Source of the DNA: a virus | DNA: 35,919 bases | IMG/VR virus record: IMGVR_UViG_3300042691_028410 | Location: 1-35,919 of that record | Reading direction: 5' to 3' (one strand) | Shown: positions 1 to 8,577 of the stretch, in pieces | Numbering within the stretch: the stretch's first letter is position 1 | How the letters are laid out: every line of letters begins with the position of its first letter | The notes under the pieces: generated by a model | The model's input: the letters and a program-made list of their open reading frames with translations, nothing else | What the model was told of the DNA's origin: nothing | Databases searched by the model: none | Made by a program: the position numbers and the translations under genes

Positions 1-46
1 CTTGTGAAATTGTATAAGTCATGAAAGTACAATGGGGAAATGATAT

Positions 47-78
47 AACGCTAACATACCAAGTTATGTTGGCGTTTT
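47..78 (+). terminator. Intrinsic terminator of the upstream gene
   Basis: A near-perfect stem of about 11-12 bp (ACGCTAACATA pairing with TATGTTGGCGT, one G-T wobble) encloses a six-base loop and is followed by TTTT. It presumably ends a transcript that enters from the left of the window. The first reading frame ends with TGA at 22-24, which could be the tail of that upstream gene, but too little is visible to annotate it. Confidence 0.7.
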
Positions 79-102
79 ATAATCTTAGAAAGAATAATTA
101 AA

Positions 103-336
103 ATGAACGTAGGAGCATCAAAAGATTGGATACAACAACAATATGTTAGAGAGTTTGGACCAAAACTCCAACCAACTGAATTTTATTATGATAGTCAAGG
201 TAGAATGGTAATGACAGAAGAGTATCACAAAAGACGAGGTAGATGTTGTGGTAATGGATGTTTACATTGCCCATACGAACCAAGACACGAAAGAGGAAAT
301 ACAAACCTACAAGAAAAATCACTGAGTAATCGGTGA
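103..336 (+). CDS. DUF5522 family small Cys-rich protein
   Basis: This 77-residue protein carries the DUF5522 signature: an aromatic/Gly stretch (FYYDSQGRMVMTEEYH, residues about 27-42) followed by RGRCCGNGCLHCPY. The four closely spaced cysteines and nearby histidines suggest metal binding, but the family has no established biochemical role that I know of. The family is common in Bacteroidota, which fits the proposed host. The gene starts just after a terminator, and its own stop codon lies inside the next terminator, so it is a compact single-gene unit. The start is the first ATG, with an A-rich leader and no Shine-Dalgarno sequence. The C-terminal tail after CPYEPRH is hydrophilic. Family assignment is from motif recognition; function is unknown. 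Confidence 0.85.
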   Translation: MNVGASKDWIQQQYVREFGPKLQPTEFYYDSQGRMVMTEEYHKRRGRCCGNGCLHCPYEPRHERGNTNLQEKSLSNR

Positions 337-346
337 TTTTTTTTTT
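316..346 (+). terminator. Intrinsic terminator after the DUF5522 gene
   Basis: AAATCACTGA pairs with TCGGTGATTT around a GTAA tetraloop (GNRA type), with one T-G wobble, and is followed by a run of T to position 346. The stop codon of the DUF5522 gene (334-336) lies in the 3' arm. It separates that gene from the promoter at 351. Confidence 0.9.
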
Positions 347-350
347 GAGA

Positions 351-360
351 TATATTTATT
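351..360 (+). promoter_or_regulatory. Putative late promoter element TATATTTATT
   Basis: TATATTTATT lies 13 bases before the ATG at 374. The same ten bases occur exactly at 943, 19315, 32036 and 35269, each time directly before a gene start. No -35 partner is visible. This resembles the single-element late promoters of T4-like phages (TATAAATA) in design, not in sequence. A promoter role is inferred from position and recurrence. Confidence 0.65.
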
Positions 361-373
361 ATTAAAAAAAATC

Positions 374-904
374 ATGAAAAAAACAATTAGACTTACGGAA
401 ACAGATTTAACAAAATTAATTAAAAGACTTATTAAGGAAGAGGACGAAAATTTATCAAATATAGGTGCTAACTCTACAAATATAACAACAAACAAAAAAC
501 AATCTTTTAATATTACCGGTAAAAAAATTAATATGACTGGAGGTGGAGGGATGCACCCTGAAATACTTTATAGGTTTAATAACTATAATGATAAGATTAA
601 AGAAATATCTAATGATGACGTAGTATTAGTTGAGTTTGAATTACCGTTCAAGGTAATACTAAATAAAAGTACCGGAACGGAAGACGGCATTTCAAATCTA
701 AATGTTAGCACAACAAACACATCAACAAAAATTAGTATGGAAATAACTAGAAAAAGGGCGGTTGTCAGTATTAGGGGAAGGGTTTTACCAAAATATGGTG
801 ATTTTGAATTAAACATCGCGTTTGAAAAATATAAAAAACCTGAAGACGTAACAATCAAAGAAAACGTTAGAAAAGTTTTAAATAGTCTATACTTTAAAAG
901 ATAA
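374..904 (+). CDS. Leader-tagged small protein, possible head-internal cargo
   Basis: A 176-residue protein of unknown function. Residues 1-22 (MKKTIRLTETDLTK...) match the leader of the proteins at 32060 and 35293 position by position, although the rest is unrelated. The leader is basic and amphipathic and contains L-T-E at 7-9 and I-K-E at 20-22, both fitting the [IL]-x-E rule of T4-type prohead proteases. After it comes an Asn/Thr/Lys-rich stretch (about 25-55), a GGGGM turn, and a beta-rich domain (about 75-160) that resembles nothing I recognise. It has its own late-type promoter and sits between a terminator and the baseplate genes. Virion packaging with removal of the leader is inference; the alternative is a conserved N-terminal interaction motif that is not cleaved. 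Confidence 0.85.
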   Translation: MKKTIRLTETDLTKLIKRLIKEEDENLSNIGANSTNITTNKKQSFNITGKKINMTGGGGMHPEILYRFNNYNDKIKEISNDDVVLVEFELPFKVILNKSTGTEDGISNLNVSTTNTSTKISMEITRKRAVVSIRGRVLPKYGDFELNIAFEKYKKPEDVTIKENVRKVLNSLYFKR

Positions 905-942
905 AACAAAAAGTTTTTTATTTATATAAAATTATACCAGGT

Positions 943-952
943 TATATTTATT
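943..952 (+). promoter_or_regulatory. Putative late promoter element before the baseplate genes
   Basis: An exact TATATTTATT copy ends four bases before the ATG at 957. A weaker TATTTAT lies at 919-925. If the element acts as a -10 box, transcription would begin at or next to the start codon, giving a leaderless or nearly leaderless mRNA for the baseplate operon. Confidence 0.6.
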
Positions 953-956
953 TGAT

Positions 957-1418
957 ATGGCTAATGGTATTACATATGGTATTATATTTCCCTTTAGACA
1001 AAGTGTTGATGGTAAATTTTTATTATTATCTGAAGAAACAAACGACGAAATAAGAAGTAACTTAATCCATTTGTTATTAACAAGAAAAGGAAGTCGTTAT
1101 TTTTTACCGGATTTTGGAACAAGACTATATGATTTTATTTTTGAACCATTAGATGGGTTAACTTTTGATAGTATTAGAACCGAGATTGAGGACTCTGTTA
1201 GTAAATACATACCCAATCTAATAATACAAAACATTTCAATAGAGCCATATATAAATACGGAACCTTCTTTAGGTGAATTACCATCCGAACAATTTGACAT
1301 ACCTGTTTATAGAGTACCAGGTGCAAATACAGAAGAATATACCGCAAAAGTTAAAATAGAATACATAGACAACTCAAACGCCTTTGGAACTAGAGAATTT
1401 GTAATAATCAATATTTAA
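957..1418 (+). CDS. Baseplate wedge protein, gpW/gp25 family
   Basis: This 153-residue protein matches the gpW/gp25 family of baseplate wedge components in contractile phage tails. The family core is visible at residues about 25-80: a helix with IRSNLIHLLLTRKGSRYFLPDFGTRL, where R-G-(S)-R followed by PDFG is typical, then the IFE and a further helix. T4 gp25 is about 130 residues, so the length is normal. It sits 6 bases before the gp6/J-like gene, the same order as in many myoviruses, which strongly supports the role. The start ATG follows a late-type promoter element. The C-terminal extension after residue about 100 contains a short insert before the final beta strands. Confidence 0.92.
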   Translation: MANGITYGIIFPFRQSVDGKFLLLSEETNDEIRSNLIHLLLTRKGSRYFLPDFGTRLYDFIFEPLDGLTFDSIRTEIEDSVSKYIPNLIIQNISIEPYINTEPSLGELPSEQFDIPVYRVPGANTEEYTAKVKIEYIDNSNAFGTREFVIINI

Positions 1419-1424
1419 TTATAT

Positions 1425-3263
1425 ATGGCAAACAGAAAAATATCATATACCGAAAGAGATTTTGAAGGGATAAGAAGAGAGTTAATAAACTACACCCAAC
1501 AGTACTATCCTGAATTAATACAGAACTTTAACGACGCGTCAGTTTTTTCAGTTTTGATGGACTTAAATGCTGCGGTGACCGACAACTTACATTTCCATAT
1601 AGATAGAAGTATTCAAGAAACTGTATTACAGTATGCACAACAAAGATCTTCTGTTTTTAACATTGCTAGAACATATGGACTCAAAATACCTGGCTTTAGA
1701 CCTTCAGTCACAATAGCCGACATATCTATAACTGTACCTGCCGCTGGCGATTCAGAAAATACCGCATATTTGGGGGTATTAAGAGCGGGATCCCAATTCG
1801 CAGGTGCCGGAACAATATTTGAAAATCTTTATGATATTGATTTTTCTTCAGATTACAACATTGAAGGATTTGTTAATAGAACTAAAATACCAACATTTGA
1901 TCAAAATAATAACATAGTAAATTATGTTATAACAAAAAGAGAAGTAATAGTTAACGGATCTACAAAAATTTTCAAAATAGTTGTAAATTCAAATAACGTA
2001 GTACCTTTTTATAGTTTTTTCCTACCTGAAAAAAACGTGTTAGGGGTTACTTCAATTATTCAAAAAGATGGAACTTCTTATCAAAACACACCAACATACT
2101 CCGAGTTTAACTCCTCTAATGGTAGATGGTATGAGGTTGATGCTTTGGTTGAAGATACTGTATTTATTGAAGACAACACAAAACCTGTTGATTCTGCGGG
2201 TGTTAAAGTTGGTAAATATATCAAAACCGACAATAGATTTATTACGGAATACACACCGGAAGGGTTTTTAAAAATACAATTTGGGGCTGGAACAACAACA
2301 CCAAATCAACAACTTCAACAGTTTACACAAACAGGTATTCCACTCAAATTACAAAATTATCAAAACAACATAGGGTTAGGTTTAACCGTTCAACCAAACA
2401 CAACGATTTTTGTTCAATATAGAGTTGGTGGTGGTTTAGTATCTAATATTGGGGTCGGTGCTATTACTCAAGTAGTAACCGCTGATTTTTATGTGAATGG
2501 TCCTTCTGATAGTATTAATAGGAGTGTTACACAATCTTTAAGTGTTAATAATATAACTGCAGCAATTGGGGGTTCAAACCAACCTTCAATAGAGGAAGTA
2601 AGAAACATGGTGACTTTTAATTTTGCGGCTCAAAAAAGAGCGGTAACCATTAATGATTATAAGTCATTGATAGATACAATGCCAGGAAAATTTGGAGCAC
2701 CTGCAAAAGTATCTATCACAGAATTAGATAATAAAATATTGATAAAAATACTATCTTATGATAATACTGGAGTTTTAACACAGACAGTCTCTAATAATCT
2801 AAAAACCAATTTGGCAACCTATCTATCAAAGTATAGAATGATAAATGATTATATATCAATAGAGGTTGCTAAAGTTATTGATTTAGAATTAGAATTTTTA
2901 GTAATATTGGACAACGCAGGATCACAATCTGAAGTAATAACACAAATAATAAATCAGGTTAGCACGTATATGAATCCAAATAATAGAGAACTTGGCCAAA
3001 ACCTAAACGTATCAGATTTAAGAAGGTTAGTTCAAGATATCGGAGGAGTTAACACGTTAGCAGAAATAAGGGTTTATAATAAAGTTGGGGGACAATACTC
3101 ATCATCTGAAACTTCTCAAAGATATGTTGACAATACAACAAAACAAATAGATTTAGTTGATGATACTGTTTTTGCAGAACCCGATCAAATTTATCAAATT
3201 AGATTCCCTAAAAAAGACATCAAAGTTAGGGTTAAAAACTTATCAACCGTAGACTTCATATAA
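1425..3263 (+). CDS. Baseplate wedge protein, gp6/baseplate J-like
   Basis: A 612-residue protein with the layout of T4 gp6 and P2 gpJ-type proteins, which join neighbouring wedges into the baseplate ring of contractile tails. The N-terminus (ISYTERDFEGIRRELINY, then NFNDASVFSVLMDLNAAVTDNLHFHIDR, residues about 5-66) is the usual helical start of this family: a short 'Y-x-x-R-D/F' segment, then a helix with a conserved D and an L-A-Y-like stretch. The middle is beta-rich, and residues about 385-480 (VRNMVTFNFAAQKRAVTINDYKSLI) carry the typical A-x-x-R-AVT-x-x-DY motif of baseplate J proteins. T4 gp6 is 660 residues, so the length fits. It follows gp25 by six bases, with an AATTATATATGG start context that is also seen at 31406. 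Confidence 0.92.
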   Translation: MANRKISYTERDFEGIRRELINYTQQYYPELIQNFNDASVFSVLMDLNAAVTDNLHFHIDRSIQETVLQYAQQRSSVFNIARTYGLKIPGFRPSVTIADISITVPAAGDSENTAYLGVLRAGSQFAGAGTIFENLYDIDFSSDYNIEGFVNRTKIPTFDQNNNIVNYVITKREVIVNGSTKIFKIVVNSNNVVPFYSFFLPEKNVLGVTSIIQKDGTSYQNTPTYSEFNSSNGRWYEVDALVEDTVFIEDNTKPVDSAGVKVGKYIKTDNRFITEYTPEGFLKIQFGAGTTTPNQQLQQFTQTGIPLKLQNYQNNIGLGLTVQPNTTIFVQYRVGGGLVSNIGVGAITQVVTADFYVNGPSDSINRSVTQSLSVNNITAAIGGSNQPSIEEVRNMVTFNFAAQKRAVTINDYKSLIDTMPGKFGAPAKVSITELDNKILIKILSYDNTGVLTQTVSNNLKTNLATYLSKYRMINDYISIEVAKVIDLELEFLVILDNAGSQSEVITQIINQVSTYMNPNNRELGQNLNVSDLRRLVQDIGGVNTLAEIRVYNKVGGQYSSSETSQRYVDNTTKQIDLVDDTVFAEPDQIYQIRFPKKDIKVRVKNLSTVDFI

Positions 3264-3314
3264 GATTATTTATTTTGGTAATAGTCTTGTTATTTTTAAA
3301 ATAACTAACATAAC

Positions 3315-3321
3315 TATTTAT
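3315..3321 (+). promoter_or_regulatory. Possible late promoter element (TATTTAT variant)
   Basis: ACTATTTATCAACAAAG lies 14 bases before the ATG at 3336 and shares the TATTTAT core of the TATATTTATT elements. Another core copy is at 3267-3273. Between them an inverted repeat (GTTATTT/AAATAAC, about 3288-3305) lacks a clear T-run, so termination there is doubtful. Confidence 0.4.
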
Positions 3322-3335
3322 CAACAAAGAGAATT

Positions 3336-6300
3336 ATGTCCAAAAATTATAGATTAAGAACCACACCTGGTATTGATAAAAACATAAGAATTAAAGTAGA
3401 TCAAGACTTTGATTTTATTGAGATACTATCTTTAAAATTAAAACAATCTGATGTTTATACAAGATTTTGTGCCGATTATGGTGTCGTTGCTGGTAGGGTT
3501 ATTGCAAATGGAGGATATGGGGTACCAAATGTAAGTGTGTCTGTTTTTGTACCACTTTCCATTCAAGACTCAGAAGACCCTGTGATTTCAACACTTTACC
3601 CATATAAAAGTTTAACAGATAAAAATGAAGATGGTTATAGATATAATCTTTTACCATATGTTCAAGAATATGGAGGACATAATCCAACAGGAACTTTTCC
3701 TGATAGAGAAGATGTTGTAAGTAACAGTACCGTTTTAGAAGTGTATGAAAAATATTATAAATACACTGTAAGAACAAATGAAAGTGGTGACTTTATGATT
3801 GTTGGGGTTCCGTTAGGTCAACAAATTGTTGTAATGGATATGGATTTATCAAACATTGGTTGTTTTTCACTTAGACCATCCGATTTAATAAGAATGGGGA
3901 TGGGTAGTGAAGGACAATTTGAAGGTTCTTCTTTTAAATCATCACCTGATTTAGATTCATTACCACAAATTGTAAATGAAAAGAAAGAAGTTGAAGTAAC
4001 TTCATTTTGGGGCGATGATGAATTATGTAATATTGGAATCACAAGAGTTGATTTTGATTTAAGAGATTTAGGAATACAAATTGAACCTCAAGCAATATTC
4101 ATGGGATCAATGTTTTCAACAACAGATGAAGATGCGTTACAAACAAACTGTAAACCAAAATTTGATACAGGAAATCTTTGTGATTTGGTTAGTGCTCCCG
4201 GTACTATTTTAGCCATTAGACAAACAATATACACAGATTCTGCGGGTTATCCAATACTTGAACAATATAAATTACCTGAAGGTGGTAATATCATTGATAG
4301 TGACGGTACTTGGTTGATTGAAATGCCAATGAATTTGGATTACATAACAACAAATGAATTTGGAGAACAAGTAATATCAAACGATCCTAAAGTGGGGATA
4401 CCAACAAAGGCTAAATATAGATTTAAAATTCAGTATCAAAATGAAGGGTTTGCCGCATCAACACAAAGAGCGGATTATTTGGTTCCTAATATTAGAGAAT
4501 ACGGTTGGGACTCAACACAAAGTGCCAATGGACCGGCAAATGACACACTACAAAGACAGTCATATGCGTTCAGTTTAGATTGGACTGATTATGGTGATAC
4601 GGGTACAACAATAGGTCAAAAAATGATTGCAGATGCAATAAACTGTGAAGATAAGTTTTTTGAATTTAATTATAATAGAGTTTATACCGTTTCAAGTTTT
4701 ATTGATAGATGGAAATGGGGATTTAATAGGTCAAGACATTTAGGGATAAAAGAAATTACAAATAGGGAATGTTCAACAACAACAAATAGAATGCCAGTAA
4801 ATGATGGTGTTAGAAATTTTGATTTAATATTTTTTCTATTTAATCTAGTAATAACTATTTTTTCACCATTAGCATTTGTATTAATACCTTTACTACATTT
4901 AATTGCAAAATTTTGGCCAATCGCTAAGTGGGCCATAAGTATTGGAGTACCTCTATTTTTAGGATACTTAACAGTCAATTTTGCAATTGCGGCGATCGCA
5001 GCATTTCCCGCAATTGGTTTAATGATATTAAACGCAGGTACCGCAATACTTTTTGGTTTAGCAACCGCGTTTTATATTTTAAGGGTAAGCCCATTAATTA
5101 ATGCCACATCAAATTTGAAAGGTATAACATTACCTTCCATAACATATCCTGATTGTGAGGCTTGTTCATGTGACACACCATCACTTAATATTGAAGAAAT
5201 AGTTGGTGATGGGACACAAGGGAATTTAACAGTAGTAACCATTAGAGGTAATAACATATATACTAGAAAAAATTCTTCATTTTTATGTGATGTAAATTCT
5301 AATTCTTTTTGGGGTAACACACCTAATGAAGAAACTTGTACCGCCGGTGGTGATGATGATAACGATTGTTCAGATTATCCTGCATTTTGTAATATGAGAA
5401 CTGAACGATATTCCGGCGGAGCATTATTAGAAAGACAAAAATATGAAATGAATTCATATGGTATACGATATTCAATCGCTGGTTACCCAAATCTTGCGGT
5501 AAAAGGTACACCTATAAATAGATTACATTTTCCTAGTGGAGTTATAATAATGCAACAAGACATAACATATTCACATAAATTAAATTTTGCTAATTTGAGA
5601 CAAAGATATTTTGACCCATCGGGATATCAAAATGTAATTCAAACTAAAGTAGAAAATGATGGTTACCCATCACAACCATTTACAGATAATGTAATGGTTT
5701 TATTGTGTGACCCAAACACCATTGATAACCTAATTCCGGGATCGTTAATTACATTTACAAATCCGGATAATGTACAAGATAAAAACGTAAACGGATACAA
5801 TGTTAGTGGAGTTACTGAAAACCAATTTGGTACAAAATCAATAACAGGAACTTCATCAATACAAACAACAACAAATATTAATTTTATTAAACCCGATGGG
5901 ACACCAGGTGTTGCTACACTAACAATAACAGGAAGCTCAACAGAAAGGGAATATAAATTTAAAGGAGGGTTAGAATATTTTCAAGTTATAACTGGTATGA
6001 CAGTTGAAAGAGCATTTCAACTACAAGCTAACGCTATACCAAGTTTTATGAGATTTAATATTTTACGAACCGCACAGAATATTAGTTATAGAAAAGTTTG
6101 CGGATCAACAAACCCGGCTGTAAATTCAGTAATAAATCCATTGACAATTAATGATAACACCGGATATCGTAATTATAATGTAGTTTTTTTAGTAAGAGGG
6201 GTAGATCCATTTACAGAAAAACAGATTATAAAATATGATTTATCTACTCTTTTTGGGTTGGCTCAAAATACAATAACAATAAAAGGTAAATATTATTTAA

Positions 6301-8576
6301 ACATACCTATACAAGAAAACAGTGGTAACCCTTCGGCTGATTGGTGGATAAATAAAAAAACACCTGAATCGCATGAAGTTCAGTACCAATATTCAAAATT
6401 ATATCATAAACCATTTAATTTTAGACCAGACCCAAATTTATATTCTGCATTTACAACTAATAGTATAAAATATTATTCTGCATTAGATAGAAAAACGTGG
6501 TTTTATAATTTTAAAGCGTGGAGTATTGATGATTATGGAATAAGAATGTCTTCAGGTTCACCACTGGCAGTTATAAACTATAACACAAATACACCATACG
6601 AGTATTGGTACAATACTGGATTAAGTGATTATCATAGTGATGCTAGTAATACGTATAGAGTGGGTTTTTCTAATTATGATATATTCAATAATTTTTTCTT
6701 TTATTCTCAAACATGGCAAGGAAATGTTGAGGGTGGTACTTTTATGTATACTAACATTCCTGAATCGGATTTAGAAGAAAAACAAGACTTAGGTGATAAT
6801 GATGATGTGGAAAATTATTTATCATGGGAAAGTCCTGACGGAAACGCTCAGTTTATTGATTATAGAAAACCTAGAGTATTTGCCCCAGCCTATCACCACA
6901 CAATTAATCCTAACTTACAAGCAAACATTACTTTTGACAATAATGTTGATAATGTTAGAATGATTATTAGATCTGATAGGTTACCCACATCAGATACCGT
7001 ACAAACAAATTATAATAACAGTTATCCATTATTTCAAAACGATAATTTTACAATCTATAGAATTTTAGATAGTGGTGAGGTAATACAATTAGGTGGGCAA
7101 CAAACAGATTTTACTGGAAATTCTGATGATTATGCAGAAGATGCTATTTCCGGTACAACTTCTGTGTTATCCACTTTCAGTTGTGAAGGAATGGTCCCTC
7201 TACCCTGTTATAGTGGATCAGGAGACGATTTTGGAGTTAAAAATCCTTGCCCCGAAAATGAAAACCCAACAAGAATTTCTAAAGGTTGTTATAAATTAAT
7301 TCAAGAACCTTATTTAAGTGATGGTGCAATAATAAGAGATTATAATAACTTTTTTGAATGGAAATCAAGATTTAGATTATTATTTGGTGCGTGTAGAGGG
7401 GTGATTAGTCACGTATTTCAAAATAATTGGGTAAACGGAACATTATATTCCTACGCCTTCAAAAAGAAAACAATATTCGATGCACAAAATAACCCTAAAA
7501 AGTATATTTTTTGTGGTTCAAAAGAAGTTGACTTAGTGCCAGGAAGACAAAATCAAGGACCAATTTATTTAGATGAACAAACAAACACTTTTTATTATAG
7601 ATCAACACCTTACGTTTTACAACAAAATGGAACAAATGTTAATGGATACTTTATAGGACAAGAACCAAAATATAATGGAAACCACATTAAAAATATTTAT
7701 GGAAAAGGGGTTAACCAAAGAAATTTACATTTTCCAACAACTATAATGGATTTAGGACCAAGAGATCAATTTGCGAAAGAAATTTGTTTGAACCCACAAT
7801 TAGAAAATTATTTAGTAGAAACAATACAATCAACATCATTTAATGATACAAGTGATTTATTATTATTGTTTATAGTTTCAAGATTGGTTAATACTGGGTT
7901 TTGGGAGTTGGCTCTTAGTAGTGGAGACGCATCAATAAATCAATTATTTTCAAGGTCCGATGATAGGATTGATGGTGACGTTGCCCAAATGTTTAGTATT
8001 AATTCAGAATATGGTATAATTCCTTTTAACGAACAATTTTATGGAAATGACGATATTGTTTTAGGAACACCTAATGAAATATTCTATGGAGTGTTATTTT
8101 CTGCGATTACACAAAATAGAGTGGCATTAACACCTGGCGTCGCAACTTTTGGTAATATTCAACAACTTGTTGGTTACCCCAAAACTCAAGTCGTACCAAT
8201 GTATAATTGGGAAATAAGGAGAAAAAACAGTAGTGGTAATATTGTGGCCGACACCACACCATCAACAATATTTGGTACTGAGCATAATGATTGGTTAACA
8301 TCCATACCATTAAACACTAATCAAATGTATTCAATACCATATCAAAACATGTCGTTTACTGGTGCCGATTATTTTAAAGCAACTAATGGTCCTAGTACTG
8401 GGTATATTTTTAATTACAACAATTTGGGAGAAAGAGATTATGTATGGTCAAACCCAAGTAATCAAAATAAACCAAATTTTGTTGTAGGGGCACCATACCA
8501 TTTTTATTTTGGTTTAGGTAAAGGTAAGACCGCATTAAATAGATTCATAACTAAATATATAATAGGTACTGAATAG
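3336..8576 (+). CDS. Giant baseplate/tail structural protein with internal hydrophobic region
   Basis: The largest protein in the window, 1746 residues. Residues about 45-165 look like a carboxypeptidase-regulatory-like beta sandwich (GVVAGRVIANGGYGVPNVSVSVFVPL, later TNESGDFMIVGVPLGQ). Residues about 495-588 are strongly hydrophobic, with several helix-length segments (FFLFNLVITIFSPLAFVL; later AIAAIAAFPAIGLMIL), which is unusual for a soluble tail protein. A Cys cluster (DCEACSC, about residue 605) and further cysteines follow. The rest is long, aromatic and Asn-rich, without a fold I recognise. By position after gp25 and gp6 it takes the place of T4 gp7, but I see no direct gp7 homology. 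It is most likely a wedge/peripheral baseplate protein; the hydrophobic part may insert into the host membrane or be buried. The next gene starts one base after its stop. Confidence 0.85.
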   Translation: MSKNYRLRTTPGIDKNIRIKVDQDFDFIEILSLKLKQSDVYTRFCADYGVVAGRVIANGGYGVPNVSVSVFVPLSIQDSEDPVISTLYPYKSLTDKNEDGYRYNLLPYVQEYGGHNPTGTFPDREDVVSNSTVLEVYEKYYKYTVRTNESGDFMIVGVPLGQQIVVMDMDLSNIGCFSLRPSDLIRMGMGSEGQFEGSSFKSSPDLDSLPQIVNEKKEVEVTSFWGDDELCNIGITRVDFDLRDLGIQIEPQAIFMGSMFSTTDEDALQTNCKPKFDTGNLCDLVSAPGTILAIRQTIYTDSAGYPILEQYKLPEGGNIIDSDGTWLIEMPMNLDYITTNEFGEQVISNDPKVGIPTKAKYRFKIQYQNEGFAASTQRADYLVPNIREYGWDSTQSANGPANDTLQRQSYAFSLDWTDYGDTGTTIGQKMIADAINCEDKFFEFNYNRVYTVSSFIDRWKWGFNRSRHLGIKEITNRECSTTTNRMPVNDGVRNFDLIFFLFNLVITIFSPLAFVLIPLLHLIAKFWPIAKWAISIGVPLFLGYLTVNFAIAAIAAFPAIGLMILNAGTAILFGLATAFYILRVSPLINATSNLKGITLPSITYPDCEACSCDTPSLNIEEIVGDGTQGNLTVVTIRGNNIYTRKNSSFLCDVNSNSFWGNTPNEETCTAGGDDDNDCSDYPAFCNMRTERYSGGALLERQKYEMNSYGIRYSIAGYPNLAVKGTPINRLHFPSGVIIMQQDITYSHKLNFANLRQRYFDPSGYQNVIQTKVENDGYPSQPFTDNVMVLLCDPNTIDNLIPGSLITFTNPDNVQDKNVNGYNVSGVTENQFGTKSITGTSSIQTTTNINFIKPDGTPGVATLTITGSSTEREYKFKGGLEYFQVITGMTVERAFQLQANAIPSFMRFNILRTAQNISYRKVCGSTNPAVNSVINPLTINDNTGYRNYNVVFLVRGVDPFTEKQIIKYDLSTLFGLAQNTITIKGKYYLNIPIQENSGNPSADWWINKKTPESHEVQYQYSKLYHKPFNFRPDPNLYSAFTTNSIKYYSALDRKTWFYNFKAWSIDDYGIRMSSGSPLAVINYNTNTPYEYWYNTGLSDYHSDASNTYRVGFSNYDIFNNFFFYSQTWQGNVEGGTFMYTNIPESDLEEKQDLGDNDDVENYLSWESPDGNAQFIDYRKPRVFAPAYHHTINPNLQANITFDNNVDNVRMIIRSDRLPTSDTVQTNYNNSYPLFQNDNFTIYRILDSGEVIQLGGQQTDFTGNSDDYAEDAISGTTSVLSTFSCEGMVPLPCYSGSGDDFGVKNPCPENENPTRISKGCYKLIQEPYLSDGAIIRDYNNFFEWKSRFRLLFGACRGVISHVFQNNWVNGTLYSYAFKKKTIFDAQNNPKKYIFCGSKEVDLVPGRQNQGPIYLDEQTNTFYYRSTPYVLQQNGTNVNGYFIGQEPKYNGNHIKNIYGKGVNQRNLHFPTTIMDLGPRDQFAKEICLNPQLENYLVETIQSTSFNDTSDLLLLFIVSRLVNTGFWELALSSGDASINQLFSRSDDRIDGDVAQMFSINSEYGIIPFNEQFYGNDDIVLGTPNEIFYGVLFSAITQNRVALTPGVATFGNIQQLVGYPKTQVVPMYNWEIRRKNSSGNIVADTTPSTIFGTEHNDWLTSIPLNTNQMYSIPYQNMSFTGADYFKATNGPSTGYIFNYNNLGERDYVWSNPSNQNKPNFVVGAPYHFYFGLGKGKTALNRFITKYIIGTE

Positions 8577-8577
8577 A

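Noticed and set aside
21-101. A 26-codon ORF from ATG at 21 to TAA at 99-101
   Set aside because: It runs straight through a strong terminator hairpin (47-78), which would stop its own transcript, and the peptide has no recognisable feature.
583-909. Minus-strand ORF opposite the leader gene at 374, and many similar minus-strand ORFs across the window
   Set aside because: They mirror well-supported + strand genes, are hydrophobic or low-complexity as expected of reverse frames in AT-rich coding DNA, and lack promoters and family motifs.
905-935. Possible terminator ATAAAAC/GTTTTTTAT after the 374 gene
   Set aside because: The stem is almost all A-T with bulges and no G-C clamp, and the following T-run is broken, so it is not convincing.
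3288-3305. Inverted repeat GTTATTT/AAATAAC between gp6-like and the 1746-aa gene
   Set aside because: No T-run follows and the stem is weak; it could be chance in AT-rich DNA.
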